Shown: positions 8,567 through 17,626 of the stretch, one piece after another
Position numbering within the stretch: the first letter of the stretch is position 1
Layout: each line of letters starts with the position of its first letter
The notes under the pieces: generated by a model
Databases searched by the model: none
The model's input: the letters and a program-made list of their open reading frames with translations, nothing else
What the model was told of the DNA's origin: nothing
Assembly: GCF_000757485.1 (NCBI RefSeq)
Contig: NZ_JPYO01000043.1
Coordinates: 234,010 to 298,009, forward strand
DNA from: Achromobacter sp. RTa
GTDB taxonomy: Bacteria > Pseudomonadota > Gammaproteobacteria > Burkholderiales > Burkholderiaceae_B
DNA: 64,000 nt
Direction: 5' to 3'
Position numbers and translations under genes: made by a program

Positions 8567-9331
8567 ATGAGTATTTCCCAATATTTGCTGTTTCTCGCCT
8601 GCGTGGCGCTCGCCACCTATGCGCAGACGATGACGGGCTTCGCGTTCGGCCTGGTGCTGCTCGGCCTGTCGGGCGTTTTCCAATTGGCGTCGGTGTCCGA
8701 AGTGGCCAATGTGGTCAGCGTGCTGTCTTTGGTGAACGCCACGGTGACGCTGGCGCGCGCAAAGCCGCAGGTGAACTGGTCGCTGATCCGGCCCGCCATG
8801 GTCAGCAGCCTGGTGGGCGTGGGGGTGGGCGTTTCCGCCCTGGCCTGGATCAGCGGTTCGATGACCGTTCTGTTGCAGCTGCTGCTGGGCGTTACCATCC
8901 TGGGCTGCGCCGTCCTGCTGGTGGCGCGAGCGCAACCGCTGGCGCGCGTCTCGTCGCGCAAGTCGTTCCTCTTCTTCGGCGCAGTGTCCGGCGTACTGGG
9001 CGGGCTGTTTTCCAGCGCCGGCCCTCCGATGGTCTATCACCTGTACCGCCAGCCCTTGCCGCTGGCGGCCATCCGCAACAGCCTTCTGATTCTTTTCTCG
9101 CTCAACGCCGTCGTGCGTCTGGCGCTGGTGACGGGACAGGGCGCATTCATGGCCTCGTCTTTCTGGCTGAGCGTGCTGGCGCTGCCGATCGTGATCGGTG
9201 TGACCTGGGTGGCGCGCCGCTATGCCACCGCCGATTCGATGAAGACCGTCAAGCGCATGGTGTTCGTGCTGCTGCTGGCAGCCGGGCTGGGGCTGATCGT
9301 GCCGGCGTTCAAGTCGCTGGCGGCGGGATAG
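8567..9331 (+). CDS. TauE/SafE family sulfite/organosulfonate exporter-like permease
   Basis: 254-residue integral membrane protein with about eight hydrophobic segments. The family signature of paired Gly/Pro-rich segments is present: AQTMTGFAFGLVLLGL in the first helix and GVLGGLFSSAGPPMVYHL in the middle. TauE/SafE proteins export small organic or sulfur anions; substrate cannot be read from sequence. It is monocistronic, with a weak ribosome site, and faces the CBS-domain gene across a hairpin at 9336-9358. The gap upstream (8294-8566) separates it from the divergent zinc-ribbon gene and should hold both promoters. Confidence 0.85.
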   Translation: MSISQYLLFLACVALATYAQTMTGFAFGLVLLGLSGVFQLASVSEVANVVSVLSLVNATVTLARAKPQVNWSLIRPAMVSSLVGVGVGVSALAWISGSMTVLLQLLLGVTILGCAVLLVARAQPLARVSSRKSFLFFGAVSGVLGGLFSSAGPPMVYHLYRQPLPLAAIRNSLLILFSLNAVVRLALVTGQGAFMASSFWLSVLALPIVIGVTWVARRYATADSMKTVKRMVFVLLLAAGLGLIVPAFKSLAAG

Positions 9332-9335
9332 CGGC

Positions 9336-9358
9336 GAGCCTGCCGTTCGGGCAGGCTC
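9336..9358. terminator. Bidirectional hairpin between convergent genes
   Basis: GAGCCTGCC (9336-9344) pairs perfectly with GGCAGGCTC (9350-9358) around a GTTCG loop, four bases after the permease stop and 21 bases from the end of the CBS gene on the other strand. There is no clear T tract, so termination efficiency is uncertain. Confidence 0.55.
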
Positions 9359-9379
9359 CACGCGTTGACGGCGGCGGCG

Positions 9380-9820
9380 TCAGCCGCGTTCGCCGGTGAT
9401 GTAGCGTTCGAGTTCGTGGATGATGAACTTCTGCTCGCTCATGACGTCCTTGACCAGGTCGCCGATGGACAGCAGCCCGATCAGCTTGCCGTCTTCTATG
9501 ACGGGCAGATGCCGGAAGTGCCGTTCCGTCATCATGGCCATGCAGTGCTCGCGGGTGTCCGTGCGGCTGACGTAGTAGACCGAGTCGGTCATGATGTCGC
9601 GGACTTTCGTGGTTCGCGACGAGCGGTCCTGCAGGACGATCTTGCGGGCGTAATCGCGCTCGGTCAGCATGCCCAGCACGGAGTCGCCCTGGACGACCAC
9701 GACCGCGCCGATGCTGCGTTCCGCCATGATACTGATGGCATCGAAGACCGACGCGTCCGGCGAGACCGTCACGACGGAATGGTTGGCCTTTTCCCTGAGA
9801 AGCTCAGCAACTGTCTTCAC
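9380..9820 (-). CDS. CBS-domain pair protein
   Basis: 146-residue stand-alone tandem CBS (Bateman) module. Residues about 8-62 and 72-130 form the two CBS motifs, with ERSIGAVVVVQGDSVLGMLT and FRHLPVIEDGKLIGLLSIGD. Such proteins bind adenylate nucleotides and act as energy or redox sensors for partner enzymes. The GTG at 9820 is chosen over an upstream ATG because GGGAG lies six bases before it and the added upstream residues do not fit the family. Homologues are widespread in beta-proteobacteria, annotated only as inosine-5'-monophosphate dehydrogenase-related. The partner is unknown. Confidence 0.88.
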   Translation of the reverse strand: MKTVAELLREKANHSVVTVSPDASVFDAISIMAERSIGAVVVVQGDSVLGMLTERDYARKIVLQDRSSRTTKVRDIMTDSVYYVSRTDTREHCMAMMTERHFRHLPVIEDGKLIGLLSIGDLVKDVMSEQKFIIHELERYITGERG

Positions 9821-9949
9821 GATGTGCTCCCGAATCGCTGGTGAAGTCGAACCTCGGTCCGGCGCCATAGCGCGAGCCTTGGGGCAACCGCTGCGGCGTG
9901 GCCATGCTCCATCCTAAGCCTGCCGGCCCGGTTGCCGCAAGGCCCGCGC

Positions 9950-10855
9950 CTATTTCGCGGCCTTGTCCCGGAAGGCCTGGCTGGCCATTTCGCGCAGATT
10001 GCGGGTGGCGCTGCGTTCCGTGGCGGGATTCCAGGCCAGCGAAATGCCGATCGAGGCATCGGCGGGAAAGTCGGCCAGCGTCTTGTAGACGACGTTGGTG
10101 CCCGGATGGCGCCGGCCGCCGGCGGGCACCAGCGCGACTCCCAGCCCGCTTTCGACCAGGCTCAACAGCGTTTGCACCTGGACCGCTTCCTGCGTGATGC
10201 GGGGCGTGAAGCCGCGCAGCTGGCAGGCGTTGATCGCGGCCATGCGCAGGCCAGCCGCCTCGGTGGCGGTGTACATGATGAAGGCTTCGTCCGCCAGGTC
10301 CTTCAGCCGGATGCGGCCGCACCGCGCCAGCGGATGGGTCTTGGGTATGGCAAGCGCGAAGTTCTCGGTCGTGAGCGGCGCCAGCCGCACGTTGGATCCC
10401 ATTGCTACCGGCACGCGGACGATGCCGACCTCCAGCGTGTCTTCCTCGAGCTCCTGCATGATGCGTATCGACGTGGCTTCGCGCAGCACCACCGTGACGC
10501 CCGGGTAGCGTTGGCGGAACGGCGGCAGGATGCGCGGCAGCACGCCGTGGGTCGCCGACCCGACGAAGCCGATGCGCACCGTGCCGCCTTCGCCGGCGGC
10601 GCCCGCGCGCGCCGCCTGCCGGAACTGCTCGGCATGGAACAGGGCGCGCCGCGCTTCGTCCAGCGCCGCCAGTCCGGCTTCGGTCAGCCTCACGCCCTGG
10701 CGCCCGCGGATGAACAGCTGCACGCCCACCATCTCTTCGAGCTTGCGTATCGACACGGACAGGGGCGGCTGCGACATGTGCAGCTTTTCGGCCGCGCGAT
10801 GGAAGTTCAGCGTCTCGGCCAGGACGAGGAACTGCTGCAGATGACGGAAATCCAT
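9950..10855 (-). CDS. LysR-family transcriptional regulator
   Basis: 301-residue LysR regulator. The N-terminal winged helix-turn-helix covers residues about 3-60 (MDFRHLQQFLVLAETLNFHR, then AAEKLHMSQPPLSVSIRKLE), followed by a periplasmic-binding-like effector domain with FVGSATHGVLP and LVESGLGVALVPA. The start giving MDFRHL fits the family. It lies 78 bp after the CoA-transferase on the same strand, at the end of the acyl-CoA dehydrogenase gene set, and probably controls that set and the divergent Bug operon. The effector is presumably an acid or acyl-CoA of the pathway; this is inference from position. Confidence 0.92.
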   Translation of the reverse strand: MDFRHLQQFLVLAETLNFHRAAEKLHMSQPPLSVSIRKLEEMVGVQLFIRGRQGVRLTEAGLAALDEARRALFHAEQFRQAARAGAAGEGGTVRIGFVGSATHGVLPRILPPFRQRYPGVTVVLREATSIRIMQELEEDTLEVGIVRVPVAMGSNVRLAPLTTENFALAIPKTHPLARCGRIRLKDLADEAFIMYTATEAAGLRMAAINACQLRGFTPRITQEAVQVQTLLSLVESGLGVALVPAGGRRHPGTNVVYKTLADFPADASIGISLAWNPATERSATRNLREMASQAFRDKAAK

Positions 10856-10933
10856 GAGGGCGGTCCGGATGGAGCTAGGCCCACATGATACGGCTTGCAT
10901 ATCGCCTCCCGCATTGGTGCTATCCCTTCGCTA

Positions 10934-12145
10934 TCAGGCGATCGCGCCGTGGCTGCGCAGGGCGGCCAGGGTCGTGTCGTCCAGCGCCAGCGCGCGCGCC
11001 AGCACCGCGTCGGTATGTTCGCCCAGGCGCGGCGGGGCGGCGGGCTCGCGCGGCGGCGTGCCCCGCAGATGCAAGGGCGAGCGCAGCAGGCGCAGCGTGC
11101 CGTGTCGGGCGTCGACCGTGTCCGCGATCAATCCCCGCGCCGCGATCTCGGGCGCGTCCAGGGCTTCCTCCACTTGGCGCACCGCGCCCGCGGGGATGCC
11201 CGCGGCGCGCACGCGGGCCAGCCAGTGCGCCGTGCCCTCGGCGGCGAACAGCGCTTCCAGCAGCGGGATGAGGCGGCCGCGGTTCAGCACCCGGGCCCGG
11301 TTGGTCGCGTAGTCCGGGTCGGCGCTCCATTCGGGATGCCCGAGCAGGGAGCAGAGACGGGCGAACTGCGCATCGTTGCCCACCGCCAGGGCGAAGGACC
11401 CGTCGCGCGTACCGAATATTTGATAGGGCACCACGGTGGGATGCCCGTTGCCCAGGCGCGCGGGCGCCTTGCCCGCCGCGAGATAGCCGGAGCCGACGTT
11501 GGCCAGCACGCTCACCGCGCCGTCCAGCAACGCCAGGTCGATGTGCTGGCCGCGGCCGTTGCGCGCTCGCGCCAGCAGCGCGGCCAAAATCGCCTGCACG
11601 CCGTTCATGCCGGTGACCAGGTCGGTGATCGCCACGCCCAGTTTCATCGGCGCGCCGCCAGGCTCTCCCGTGATCGACATCAGCCCGCTTTCGGCCTGGA
11701 TCACGAAGTCGTAGCCTGGCTCGGCCGCGCGCGGCCCGCTGCGGCCGTAGCCGCTGATGGAGCAATAGACCAGGCCGGGGTTGATGGCGGCCAGGTCCTC
11801 GTAGCCGAGTCCGAAGGCGTCCAGCGCGCCCAGCCGGTAGTTTTCGACCAGCACGTCGGCCTGCCGGGCCAGGTCGCGCACGATGCGCTGGCCTTCCGGG
11901 TGCTTCAGGTTGACGGCGACGGATTCCTTGCTGCGGTTGGCGCACAGGAAATAGGTGGACTCGCCGCCGACGTCGGGCGGGGACCAACTGCGGGTATCGT
12001 CGCCCTGTCCGGGGGCTTCGATCTTCCAGACCTCGGCGCCCAGGTCGGCCAGGGTCTGCGTGCACCAGGGGCCGGCCAGCACGCGGCTCAGGTCGAGCAC
12101 GCGGATGCCGGCCAGCGGCTGTTCGTTGCCGGGCCCTGCGCTCAT
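10934..12145 (-). CDS. CaiB/BaiF family (class III) CoA-transferase
   Basis: 403-residue class III CoA-transferase, which moves CoA between carboxylic acids through an aspartyl-CoA anhydride. Start MSAGPGNEQ is followed by the canonical LAGIRVLDLSRVLAGPW, then GAEVWKIEAPGQGDDTR and FLCANRSKESVAVNLK. The catalytic Asp is expected in the GYDFVIQAESGLMSITG region near residue 160. Its ATG overlaps the stop of the acyl-CoA dehydrogenase upstream (ATGA), so it is the third gene of that operon. It should activate the substrate acid that the two dehydrogenases oxidise. Substrate is unknown. Confidence 0.92.
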   Translation of the reverse strand: MSAGPGNEQPLAGIRVLDLSRVLAGPWCTQTLADLGAEVWKIEAPGQGDDTRSWSPPDVGGESTYFLCANRSKESVAVNLKHPEGQRIVRDLARQADVLVENYRLGALDAFGLGYEDLAAINPGLVYCSISGYGRSGPRAAEPGYDFVIQAESGLMSITGEPGGAPMKLGVAITDLVTGMNGVQAILAALLARARNGRGQHIDLALLDGAVSVLANVGSGYLAAGKAPARLGNGHPTVVPYQIFGTRDGSFALAVGNDAQFARLCSLLGHPEWSADPDYATNRARVLNRGRLIPLLEALFAAEGTAHWLARVRAAGIPAGAVRQVEEALDAPEIAARGLIADTVDARHGTLRLLRSPLHLRGTPPREPAAPPRLGEHTDAVLARALALDDTTLAALRSHGAIA

Positions 12146-13146
12146 GCCGCTTCCTTGCCTTGGAGCGCGCCGCGCAGGTACGACAGCGCGTCGCTGCCGC
12201 TGGAGAGGGCGTGCGCGCCTATGCGTTCGTGCCAATGGGTTTCCGATCCGCCGGCCAGCCGCCATTCGCGCAGCCGCCGGGTATAGAGTTGCAGGTCGTA
12301 TTCTTCGGTGATGCCGATCGCGCCGTGCACCGCGTGCGCGATGTCGGCCACCAGCGGCGCTGCCTGGCTGGCGCGCGCCTTGCCGGTCGCGGCCAGCAGC
12401 GGGGCGGGTTGGCCCTCGCCGCCCTGGAATGCCAACTGCGCCGCCATGCGGGCGGCCCACACCTGTTCGGCCATCACGCTGATCTGTTGCTGCACCGCCT
12501 GGAACCGCCCAATGGGCTTGCCGAACTGCGAACGCTGGTTGGCGTAGTCCAGCGTCATGGCCAGCACCCGCTCCAGCGCGCCCGCGATCAGGCCCGCGTA
12601 GGCGGCAGCGGCCAGCACGTCCAAGGGCGCGCCGTTCTCCACGCTTTCGGCGTCCGCCAACGCCCATGAGGCTTCGGCGGCCAGGTTGCCATGCACGCCA
12701 TTGGGATCGATGCAGGCGGCCTGGGTGGGCAGCAGCCACGTCTGCCCGCCGGCTTCGGCCAGCACGTAGTCCGCGGTCCGCACCCAAGGCACGTTCGTCC
12801 CGTGCAGGCGCCCCTCGCGAAGCGCGAGGCCTTGCGGCGCCAGGGCGATGGAACCCGTAGGTTGCGGACGTTGCGCGCGGCAAAGCCAGGCGCGCGCCAG
12901 CAGGGTATGGGCGACGGGGTAGGGGCAAAGATGGCGGCCGGCCGCCAGCACGATGGGCAGCGCCTCGGCCAGGTCCAGCCCCGCGCCGCCGTTCTCTTGC
13001 GGCACCAGCGCGTCGCCGAAACCGGCTTCTTCGCAAGCCTGCCAGGCCTCGGCGGGCCGTTGCCCCTGTTCGGCGCGGCGGATGACGTCGGCCGTGCAGG
13101 TTTGCGCGAAGAGGCGTTCGGCGGCGTCGCCAAAAATGTTGTCCAT
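12142..13146 (-). CDS. Acyl-CoA dehydrogenase, short subunit
   Basis: 334-residue flavoprotein-like member of the acyl-CoA dehydrogenase superfamily. Start MDNIFGDAAERLFAQT. It is shorter and more divergent than its neighbour and resembles the second subunit of heteromeric acyl-CoA dehydrogenases used for steroid side chains or branched acids in actinobacteria and proteobacteria. The C-terminal helical domain is recognisable (DYANQRSQFGKPIGRFQAVQ and AHAVHGAIGITEEYDLQLYT). The middle beta domain is reduced. It is linked with 11 bp spacing to the longer dehydrogenase at 13158-14306, which probably supplies the catalytic base. Dimer or tetramer formation of the pair is inferred. Confidence 0.85.
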   Translation of the reverse strand: MDNIFGDAAERLFAQTCTADVIRRAEQGQRPAEAWQACEEAGFGDALVPQENGGAGLDLAEALPIVLAAGRHLCPYPVAHTLLARAWLCRAQRPQPTGSIALAPQGLALREGRLHGTNVPWVRTADYVLAEAGGQTWLLPTQAACIDPNGVHGNLAAEASWALADAESVENGAPLDVLAAAAYAGLIAGALERVLAMTLDYANQRSQFGKPIGRFQAVQQQISVMAEQVWAARMAAQLAFQGGEGQPAPLLAATGKARASQAAPLVADIAHAVHGAIGITEEYDLQLYTRRLREWRLAGGSETHWHERIGAHALSSGSDALSYLRGALQGKEAA

Positions 13147-13157
13147 GACAGTCGTCC

Positions 13158-14306
13158 TTATCGAAGGCCAAGTCCGCGCGCGATGATGCCGCGCAGGATT
13201 TCGCGGGTGCCGCCGCGCAGCGAGAAGGTGGGCGCCACCTGTTCCAGGTAGGCCAGCGTGCGCAGCAGCGGCAGGGGAGGCGGCACGTCCGGGCGGCGCG
13301 CCAGCGTATCGCCGATCAGGCGCGGAATGGCCTGCTCCAGTTCGGTGCCCAGGTCTTTCACGAGCGCGGCTTCTGTGGCGGGGCTGAGCCCGGCCGCGAG
13401 CTTGCCCGCGATCGACAACGACATCGCGCGCAGCACCGCCATCTGCGACAGGATGCTGCCCAGGACGGCGCGGTCGTTGGCGTCTTCCGCCTGGCCGCGG
13501 CAATGCGCGAGCCAGCATTCCAGGAGCGCGATGCTGGAGTACAGGCGCTCCGGGCCGCTGCGCTCGAAGGCCAGTTCGGCGTTCACTTGAGCCCAGCCGG
13601 CGCCCTCGGCGCCGATCAGGGCGTCCTCGGCCAGCTCTACGTTGTCGAAGAACACTTCGGAGAAATGCGCATCGCCCGCCAGGTCTTCGATGGGGCGGAT
13701 CGAGACGCCCGGCGACGACAGATCCACGATGAATTGCGACAGCCCCTGGTGGCGGTCTTCGGCGGTGCCGGACGTGCGGACCAGCGCAATCATGTAGTGC
13801 GAGCGATGCGCGTTGGTCGTCCAGATCTTGCTGCCGTTCAGGCGCCAGCCGCCGGCGGACGGCGCGGCGCGGGTCCGGATGCTGGCCAGGTCGGAGCCCG
13901 ATCCGGGTTCGCTCATGCCGATGCAGAAGAACGCTTCCGCGCGGCAGATGCGAGGCAGGTAGAACGCCTGCTGCGCGGGCGTGCCGTACTTCAGGATCAG
14001 GGGGGCGCTCTGGCGGTCGGCGATCCAGTGGGCGGACACCGGTGCGCCCGCGCCCAGCAGTTCCTCGGACAGGACGAAGCGCGCGAAATGGCCGCGCGCC
14101 GATCCGCCGTGTTCTCGCGGCAGGGTCAGGCCCAGCCATCCTCGTTCGGCCAGTTGGCGGCTGAAGCCGGCGTCGAAGCCCATCCACGACCGGGCCCGTT
14201 CGTCGGGCTCGAGGCCGTCCAGCGTTTGCGCCAGGAAGTCCCGGACTTCGGCGCGCAAGGCTTCGTCTTCGGGAGGGATGGCGGTAAGTTCCAGCGTATC
14301 TATCAT
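13158..14306 (-). CDS. Acyl-CoA dehydrogenase, long subunit
   Basis: 382-residue FAD enzyme catalysing alpha,beta-desaturation of an acyl-CoA. Start MIDTLELTAI is preceded by GGAG at a suitable distance. FAD/acyl-CoA motifs include FCIGMSEPGSGSDLASIRTR and GGWRLNGSKIWTTNAH; the C-terminus has APTFSLRGGTREILRGIIAR, the usual flavin-contacting GGT.EI.R.. segment. It is the first gene of the minus-strand operon (long dehydrogenase, short dehydrogenase, CoA-transferase), with LysR behind. The promoter is in the AT-rich region 14307-14553, shared with the divergent Bug gene. Confidence 0.92.
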   Translation of the reverse strand: MIDTLELTAIPPEDEALRAEVRDFLAQTLDGLEPDERARSWMGFDAGFSRQLAERGWLGLTLPREHGGSARGHFARFVLSEELLGAGAPVSAHWIADRQSAPLILKYGTPAQQAFYLPRICRAEAFFCIGMSEPGSGSDLASIRTRAAPSAGGWRLNGSKIWTTNAHRSHYMIALVRTSGTAEDRHQGLSQFIVDLSSPGVSIRPIEDLAGDAHFSEVFFDNVELAEDALIGAEGAGWAQVNAELAFERSGPERLYSSIALLECWLAHCRGQAEDANDRAVLGSILSQMAVLRAMSLSIAGKLAAGLSPATEAALVKDLGTELEQAIPRLIGDTLARRPDVPPPLPLLRTLAYLEQVAPTFSLRGGTREILRGIIARGLGLR

Positions 14307-14399
14307 GGGGCGCTCCGATGCGGACAGGGCGCCGTGCAAGGCGCCGAAATCCACTATCCGCGAACGTGCTGAAAGCTGTCCAATATTATTTTTTTGATT

Positions 14400-14457
14400 T
14401 TCGATACTGTATTCATATCGAAGACGGTGGCACGGCAATATCCGTTCAGTATCGGAA
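14400..14457. promoter_or_regulatory. Repeated half-sites in divergent promoter region
   Basis: In the AT-rich gap between the dehydrogenase operon and the Bug operon, TTCGATACTG (14400-14409), TATCGAA (14416-14422) and CAGTATCGGAA (14447-14457) are related half-sites. The first and second form a 7-bp inverted repeat with a 9-bp spacer, and the first and third pair over CGATACTG/CAGTATCG. The arrangement suits a LysR-type tetramer bound across two sites, presumably the regulator at 9950-10855. Confidence 0.5.
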
Positions 14458-14553
14458 GCGCAAAAATTAATATTAGACGGCACCTTCCGGCATGCCTACC
14501 CTGGACCTGGCCATCGCGCCCGGCGCGACGAGCGACAACAACAGGAGACAAGC

Positions 14554-15522
14554 ATGAAGAAGGCAATGCGCCTATTGGCGCTGGTTTGCGCCGCATGGCT
14601 GGCGCAACCCGCGGCGGCGGTCCACGCCGCGTATCCCGACAAACCCATCCGGCTGATCGTATCGTTTCCGCCAGGCAGCGGCACCGACAGCAACGCCCGC
14701 TACGTGGCCCAAAAAATGGAAGAGAAGCTGGGCGTGGCGGTCACCGTCGAGAACCGGCCGGGCGGCAACAGTTTCATCGCGGCGCAGGCGGTGGCCACGG
14801 CGGAGCCGGACGGCTACACGCTGCTGCTGGCCAGCAATTCCCCGGTGGCGACCAATGCCGCCATGTTCAAGCACCTGCCGTACGATCCGGTCAAGGACTT
14901 CGCGCCGGTCGCGCGGCTGGGCTATGGCGCGATGGCCCTGGCGGTGAAGGCAGACGCGCCGTACAAGACGGTGGCGGACCTGGTGGACGCGGCCCGCAAG
15001 CGCCCGGGCGAACTGAATTTCGGCAGCGGCAGCGCGTCCTACCAGATCGCCACCGAACTGTTCCTGTCCATGGGCGGCATCAAGGCCAACCACGTGCCGT
15101 ACCGAGGGGCCGCGCCGGCGTTGACGGATCTGGCGGGCGGCCAGGTCGACTTCGTGTTCGCGGACTACGGCGCAGTGATTCCCTTCGTGCAAAGCGGCCG
15201 CATGCGCCTGCTCGCGGTTACCGGAGATGCGCGCCTGAAGAGCGCGCCTGACACGCCGACCTTGCAGGAATCCGGCTTTCCGGGCTACTACATGGTGAAT
15301 TGGACGGCGGCGTTCGCGCCAGCGCGCACGCCGCCCGCGGTCATCGAAACGCTGTCCGAGACCTTACTCTCGATCTACGGCACCCAGGACGCCGCCGATT
15401 TCCTGGCGCGCACGAACTGGGAGGTATTTCCGGTGGGGCCGAAGGCGCTCGGCGAATTCCAGCGCGAAGAAATACGCAAGTGGGACCAGGCCGCCCAGCG
15501 GGCCGGAATTCCCAAGCAATAA
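14554..15522 (+). CDS. Bug-family tripartite tricarboxylate-type binding protein
   Basis: 322-residue periplasmic solute-binding protein of the Bug/TctC family. The signal peptide MKKAMRLLALVCAAWL ends near HA-AYP. Family motifs follow: YPDKPIRLIVSFPPGSGTD, VENRPGGNSFIAAQAVA, PDGYTLLLAS and NHVPYRGAAPALTDL. Family members bind carboxylates in a closed pocket between two lobes. No TctA or TctB membrane gene is nearby, which is usual for the large Bug sets of Bordetella and relatives. It starts the operon with enoyl-CoA hydratase and thiolase and presumably captures the acid these enzymes degrade. Confidence 0.93.
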   Translation: MKKAMRLLALVCAAWLAQPAAAVHAAYPDKPIRLIVSFPPGSGTDSNARYVAQKMEEKLGVAVTVENRPGGNSFIAAQAVATAEPDGYTLLLASNSPVATNAAMFKHLPYDPVKDFAPVARLGYGAMALAVKADAPYKTVADLVDAARKRPGELNFGSGSASYQIATELFLSMGGIKANHVPYRGAAPALTDLAGGQVDFVFADYGAVIPFVQSGRMRLLAVTGDARLKSAPDTPTLQESGFPGYYMVNWTAAFAPARTPPAVIETLSETLLSIYGTQDAADFLARTNWEVFPVGPKALGEFQREEIRKWDQAAQRAGIPKQ

Positions 15523-15573
15523 ATCGGCGAGCGGGCTGGCAGGCCCGCGTCTTTCATTGAACAGGAGGGATCC

Positions 15574-16368
15574 ATGGCGGATCTGGTGCAGTATGAACAG
15601 CGTGCGGACGGCGTGGTCACCTTGACCCTGGACGATCCGAAAACCCGTAACGCCCTGACCGGCAGCACGATGGTCGACGAACTGCTCGCGGCGTTCGCCC
15701 GCATCGAGCGCGACCCGGAGGTGCGCGTGCTGGTTATCACCGCGGCCGGCACTGTGTTTTCGTCGGGCGGCAACGTGAACGACATGCAGCGGCAGATCGG
15801 CCCGGAAGTGGGCAGCGCCGCGCTGCGCCAGGAATACCGCCACGGCATACAGAGGCTGCCGCTGGCGCTGCATGCGCTGGAAGTGCCCACCATCGCCGCG
15901 GTCAACGGCCCAGCCATCGGCGCAGGCTGCGACCTGGCCTGCATGTGCGACGTCCGGATCGCGTCGGAAGAGGCGTCTTTCGCGGAAAGCTTCGTGAAAC
16001 TGGGCATCGTGCCGGGCGACGGCGGCGCGTGGTTCCTGCCGCGGCTGGTCGGCATGGCGCGGGCGGCGGAAATGTCGTTCACGGGTGACGCCATCGACGC
16101 ACGCACGGCGGCCGAATGGGGCCTGGTCTCACGCGTGGTGCCCGCGGCCGAATTGCTGCCCGCCGCGCAGGCGCTGGCCGGCCGCATCGCCGCGAATTCG
16201 CCCGATGCGGTGCGTCTCACCAAGCGCTTGCTGCGCGAAAGCCAGCATGCGCGCCTGGATACGCTGCTGGAGTTGTCGGCGGCCTATCAGGCGCTGGCGC
16301 ACAAGACGCCGGCGCATGCGAAGGCGGTGCAGGATTTCGTCGCGCGGCGGGCCGCGCGCAAGGCTTGA
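15574..16368 (+). CDS. Enoyl-CoA hydratase/isomerase family protein
   Basis: 264-residue crotonase-fold enzyme. AGGAGGG precedes the ATG. The oxyanion-hole segments are VFSSGGNVNDM near residue 65 and NGPAIGAGCDLA near residue 110. The active-site loop EASFAESFVKLGIVPGDGGA retains a Glu in the position used by hydratases, followed by PGDGG. It would hydrate the enoyl-CoA made by the acyl-CoA dehydrogenases encoded divergently. It sits 51 bp after the Bug gene and 60 bp before the thiolase. Isomerase activity cannot be excluded. Confidence 0.9.
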   Translation: MADLVQYEQRADGVVTLTLDDPKTRNALTGSTMVDELLAAFARIERDPEVRVLVITAAGTVFSSGGNVNDMQRQIGPEVGSAALRQEYRHGIQRLPLALHALEVPTIAAVNGPAIGAGCDLACMCDVRIASEEASFAESFVKLGIVPGDGGAWFLPRLVGMARAAEMSFTGDAIDARTAAEWGLVSRVVPAAELLPAAQALAGRIAANSPDAVRLTKRLLRESQHARLDTLLELSAAYQALAHKTPAHAKAVQDFVARRAARKA

Positions 16369-16428
16369 GGAGGGGACGGCGGGCGGCCTCCGGCGTTATG
16401 ATGCAATGCACCACAAGGAGGAAACACC

Positions 16429-17610
16429 ATGAATGAAGTCATCGTCGCGTCCGCCGTCCGTACCGCCATCGGCGATTTCGGGGGTGCGCTGAAAGACGTG
16501 CCGCCGTGCGATCTGGGCTCCACCGTCATCAAGGCCGCGCTGGAACGCGCCGCGGTCAAGGGCGACGAGGTCGGCCACGTCGCAGTCGGCCATGTGATCA
16601 ACACGGAACCGCGCGACATGTACTTGTCGCGCGTGGCCGCCATGAACGCCGGCATCGCCAAGGAAACGCCGGCCTTCAACGTCAACCGCCTGTGCGGCTC
16701 GGGGCTGCAGGCCATCGTGTCAGCGGCGCAGACCATCATGCTGGGCGACGCCGACATCGCGATCGGCGCCGGCGCCGAAAGCATGAGCCGCGCGCCCTAC
16801 ATCGCGCCGGCCCAGCGCTGGGGCGCCCGCATGGGCGACAGCGTCATGCTGGACATGATGACCGGCGCGCTGTCCGATCCCTTTGGCCGCATGCACATGG
16901 GCGTCACCGCCGAGAACGTGGCGGCCAAATTCGGCATCAGCCGCCAGGACCAGGACGCCGTGGCCGCCGAGTCGCACCGCCGCGCCGCGGCCGCGATCGA
17001 CGCCGGCTACTTCCGTGATCAGATCGTTCCGGTGGTGATGAAGTCGCGCAAGGGCGAAGTCGTGTTCGATACCGACGAGCACGTGCGCCGCGACGTCTCT
17101 GCCGACAGCCTGGCAACGCTGAAACCGGTTTTCCAGAAGGAAAACGGCACGGTCACGGCGGGCAACGCCTCGGGCCTGAACGACGGCGCGGGCGCGGTGG
17201 TGCTGATGAACGCCTCGGTGGCGGCCAAGCGCGGCATCAAGCCCCTGGCCCGCCTGGTCGCGTACGCTCACGCCGGCGTGGACCCGGACATCATGGGCAT
17301 CGGCCCGGTGCCCGCGACCCAGGCGGCGCTCAAGCGCGCCGGCCTGACCGTGGACCAGCTGGACGTGATCGAGGCCAACGAGGCTTTCGCGGCGCAGGCA
17401 TGCGCGGTGACGCGCGAACTGAAGCTCGACCCGGCCAAGGTGAACCCCAACGGCAGCGGCATCGGCCTGGGCCACCCCATCGGCGCCACCGGCGCGATCA
17501 TTACCGTCAAGGCGCTGCATGAGCTGCAACGCGTGGGCGGCCGCTACGCGCTGGTGACCATGTGCATCGGCGGCGGCCAGGGCATCGCCGCGATCTTCGA
17601 ACGCATCTGA
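16429..17610 (+). CDS. bktB: Beta-ketothiolase (acetyl-CoA C-acyltransferase)
   Basis: 393-residue thiolase II-type enzyme that cleaves 3-ketoacyl-CoA with CoA, or condenses two acyl-CoA units. Catalytic residues are in place: nucleophile Cys89 in NRLCGSGLQA, His349 in GHPIGATGA and Cys379 in MCIGGGQGIAA. Long stretches, for example VGVTAENVA-like HMGVTAENVAAKF and TVTAGNASGLNDGAGAVV, agree closely with BktB of Cupriavidus necator as recalled, an enzyme with broad chain-length range including C5 units. It is the last gene of the Bug-hydratase-thiolase operon and would release acetyl-CoA or propionyl-CoA. The palindrome array 17627-17897 follows the stop. Confidence 0.92.
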   Translation: MNEVIVASAVRTAIGDFGGALKDVPPCDLGSTVIKAALERAAVKGDEVGHVAVGHVINTEPRDMYLSRVAAMNAGIAKETPAFNVNRLCGSGLQAIVSAAQTIMLGDADIAIGAGAESMSRAPYIAPAQRWGARMGDSVMLDMMTGALSDPFGRMHMGVTAENVAAKFGISRQDQDAVAAESHRRAAAAIDAGYFRDQIVPVVMKSRKGEVVFDTDEHVRRDVSADSLATLKPVFQKENGTVTAGNASGLNDGAGAVVLMNASVAAKRGIKPLARLVAYAHAGVDPDIMGIGPVPATQAALKRAGLTVDQLDVIEANEAFAAQACAVTRELKLDPAKVNPNGSGIGLGHPIGATGAIITVKALHELQRVGGRYALVTMCIGGGQGIAAIFERI

Positions 17611-17626
17611 CGCCTCGGCAACGAAG

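Noticed and set aside
12142..14187. Single 681-codon acyl-CoA dehydrogenase fusion
   Set aside because: The upstream part is a shadow of the dehydrogenase gene in another frame; the real protein begins at MDNIFGDAAE (13146).
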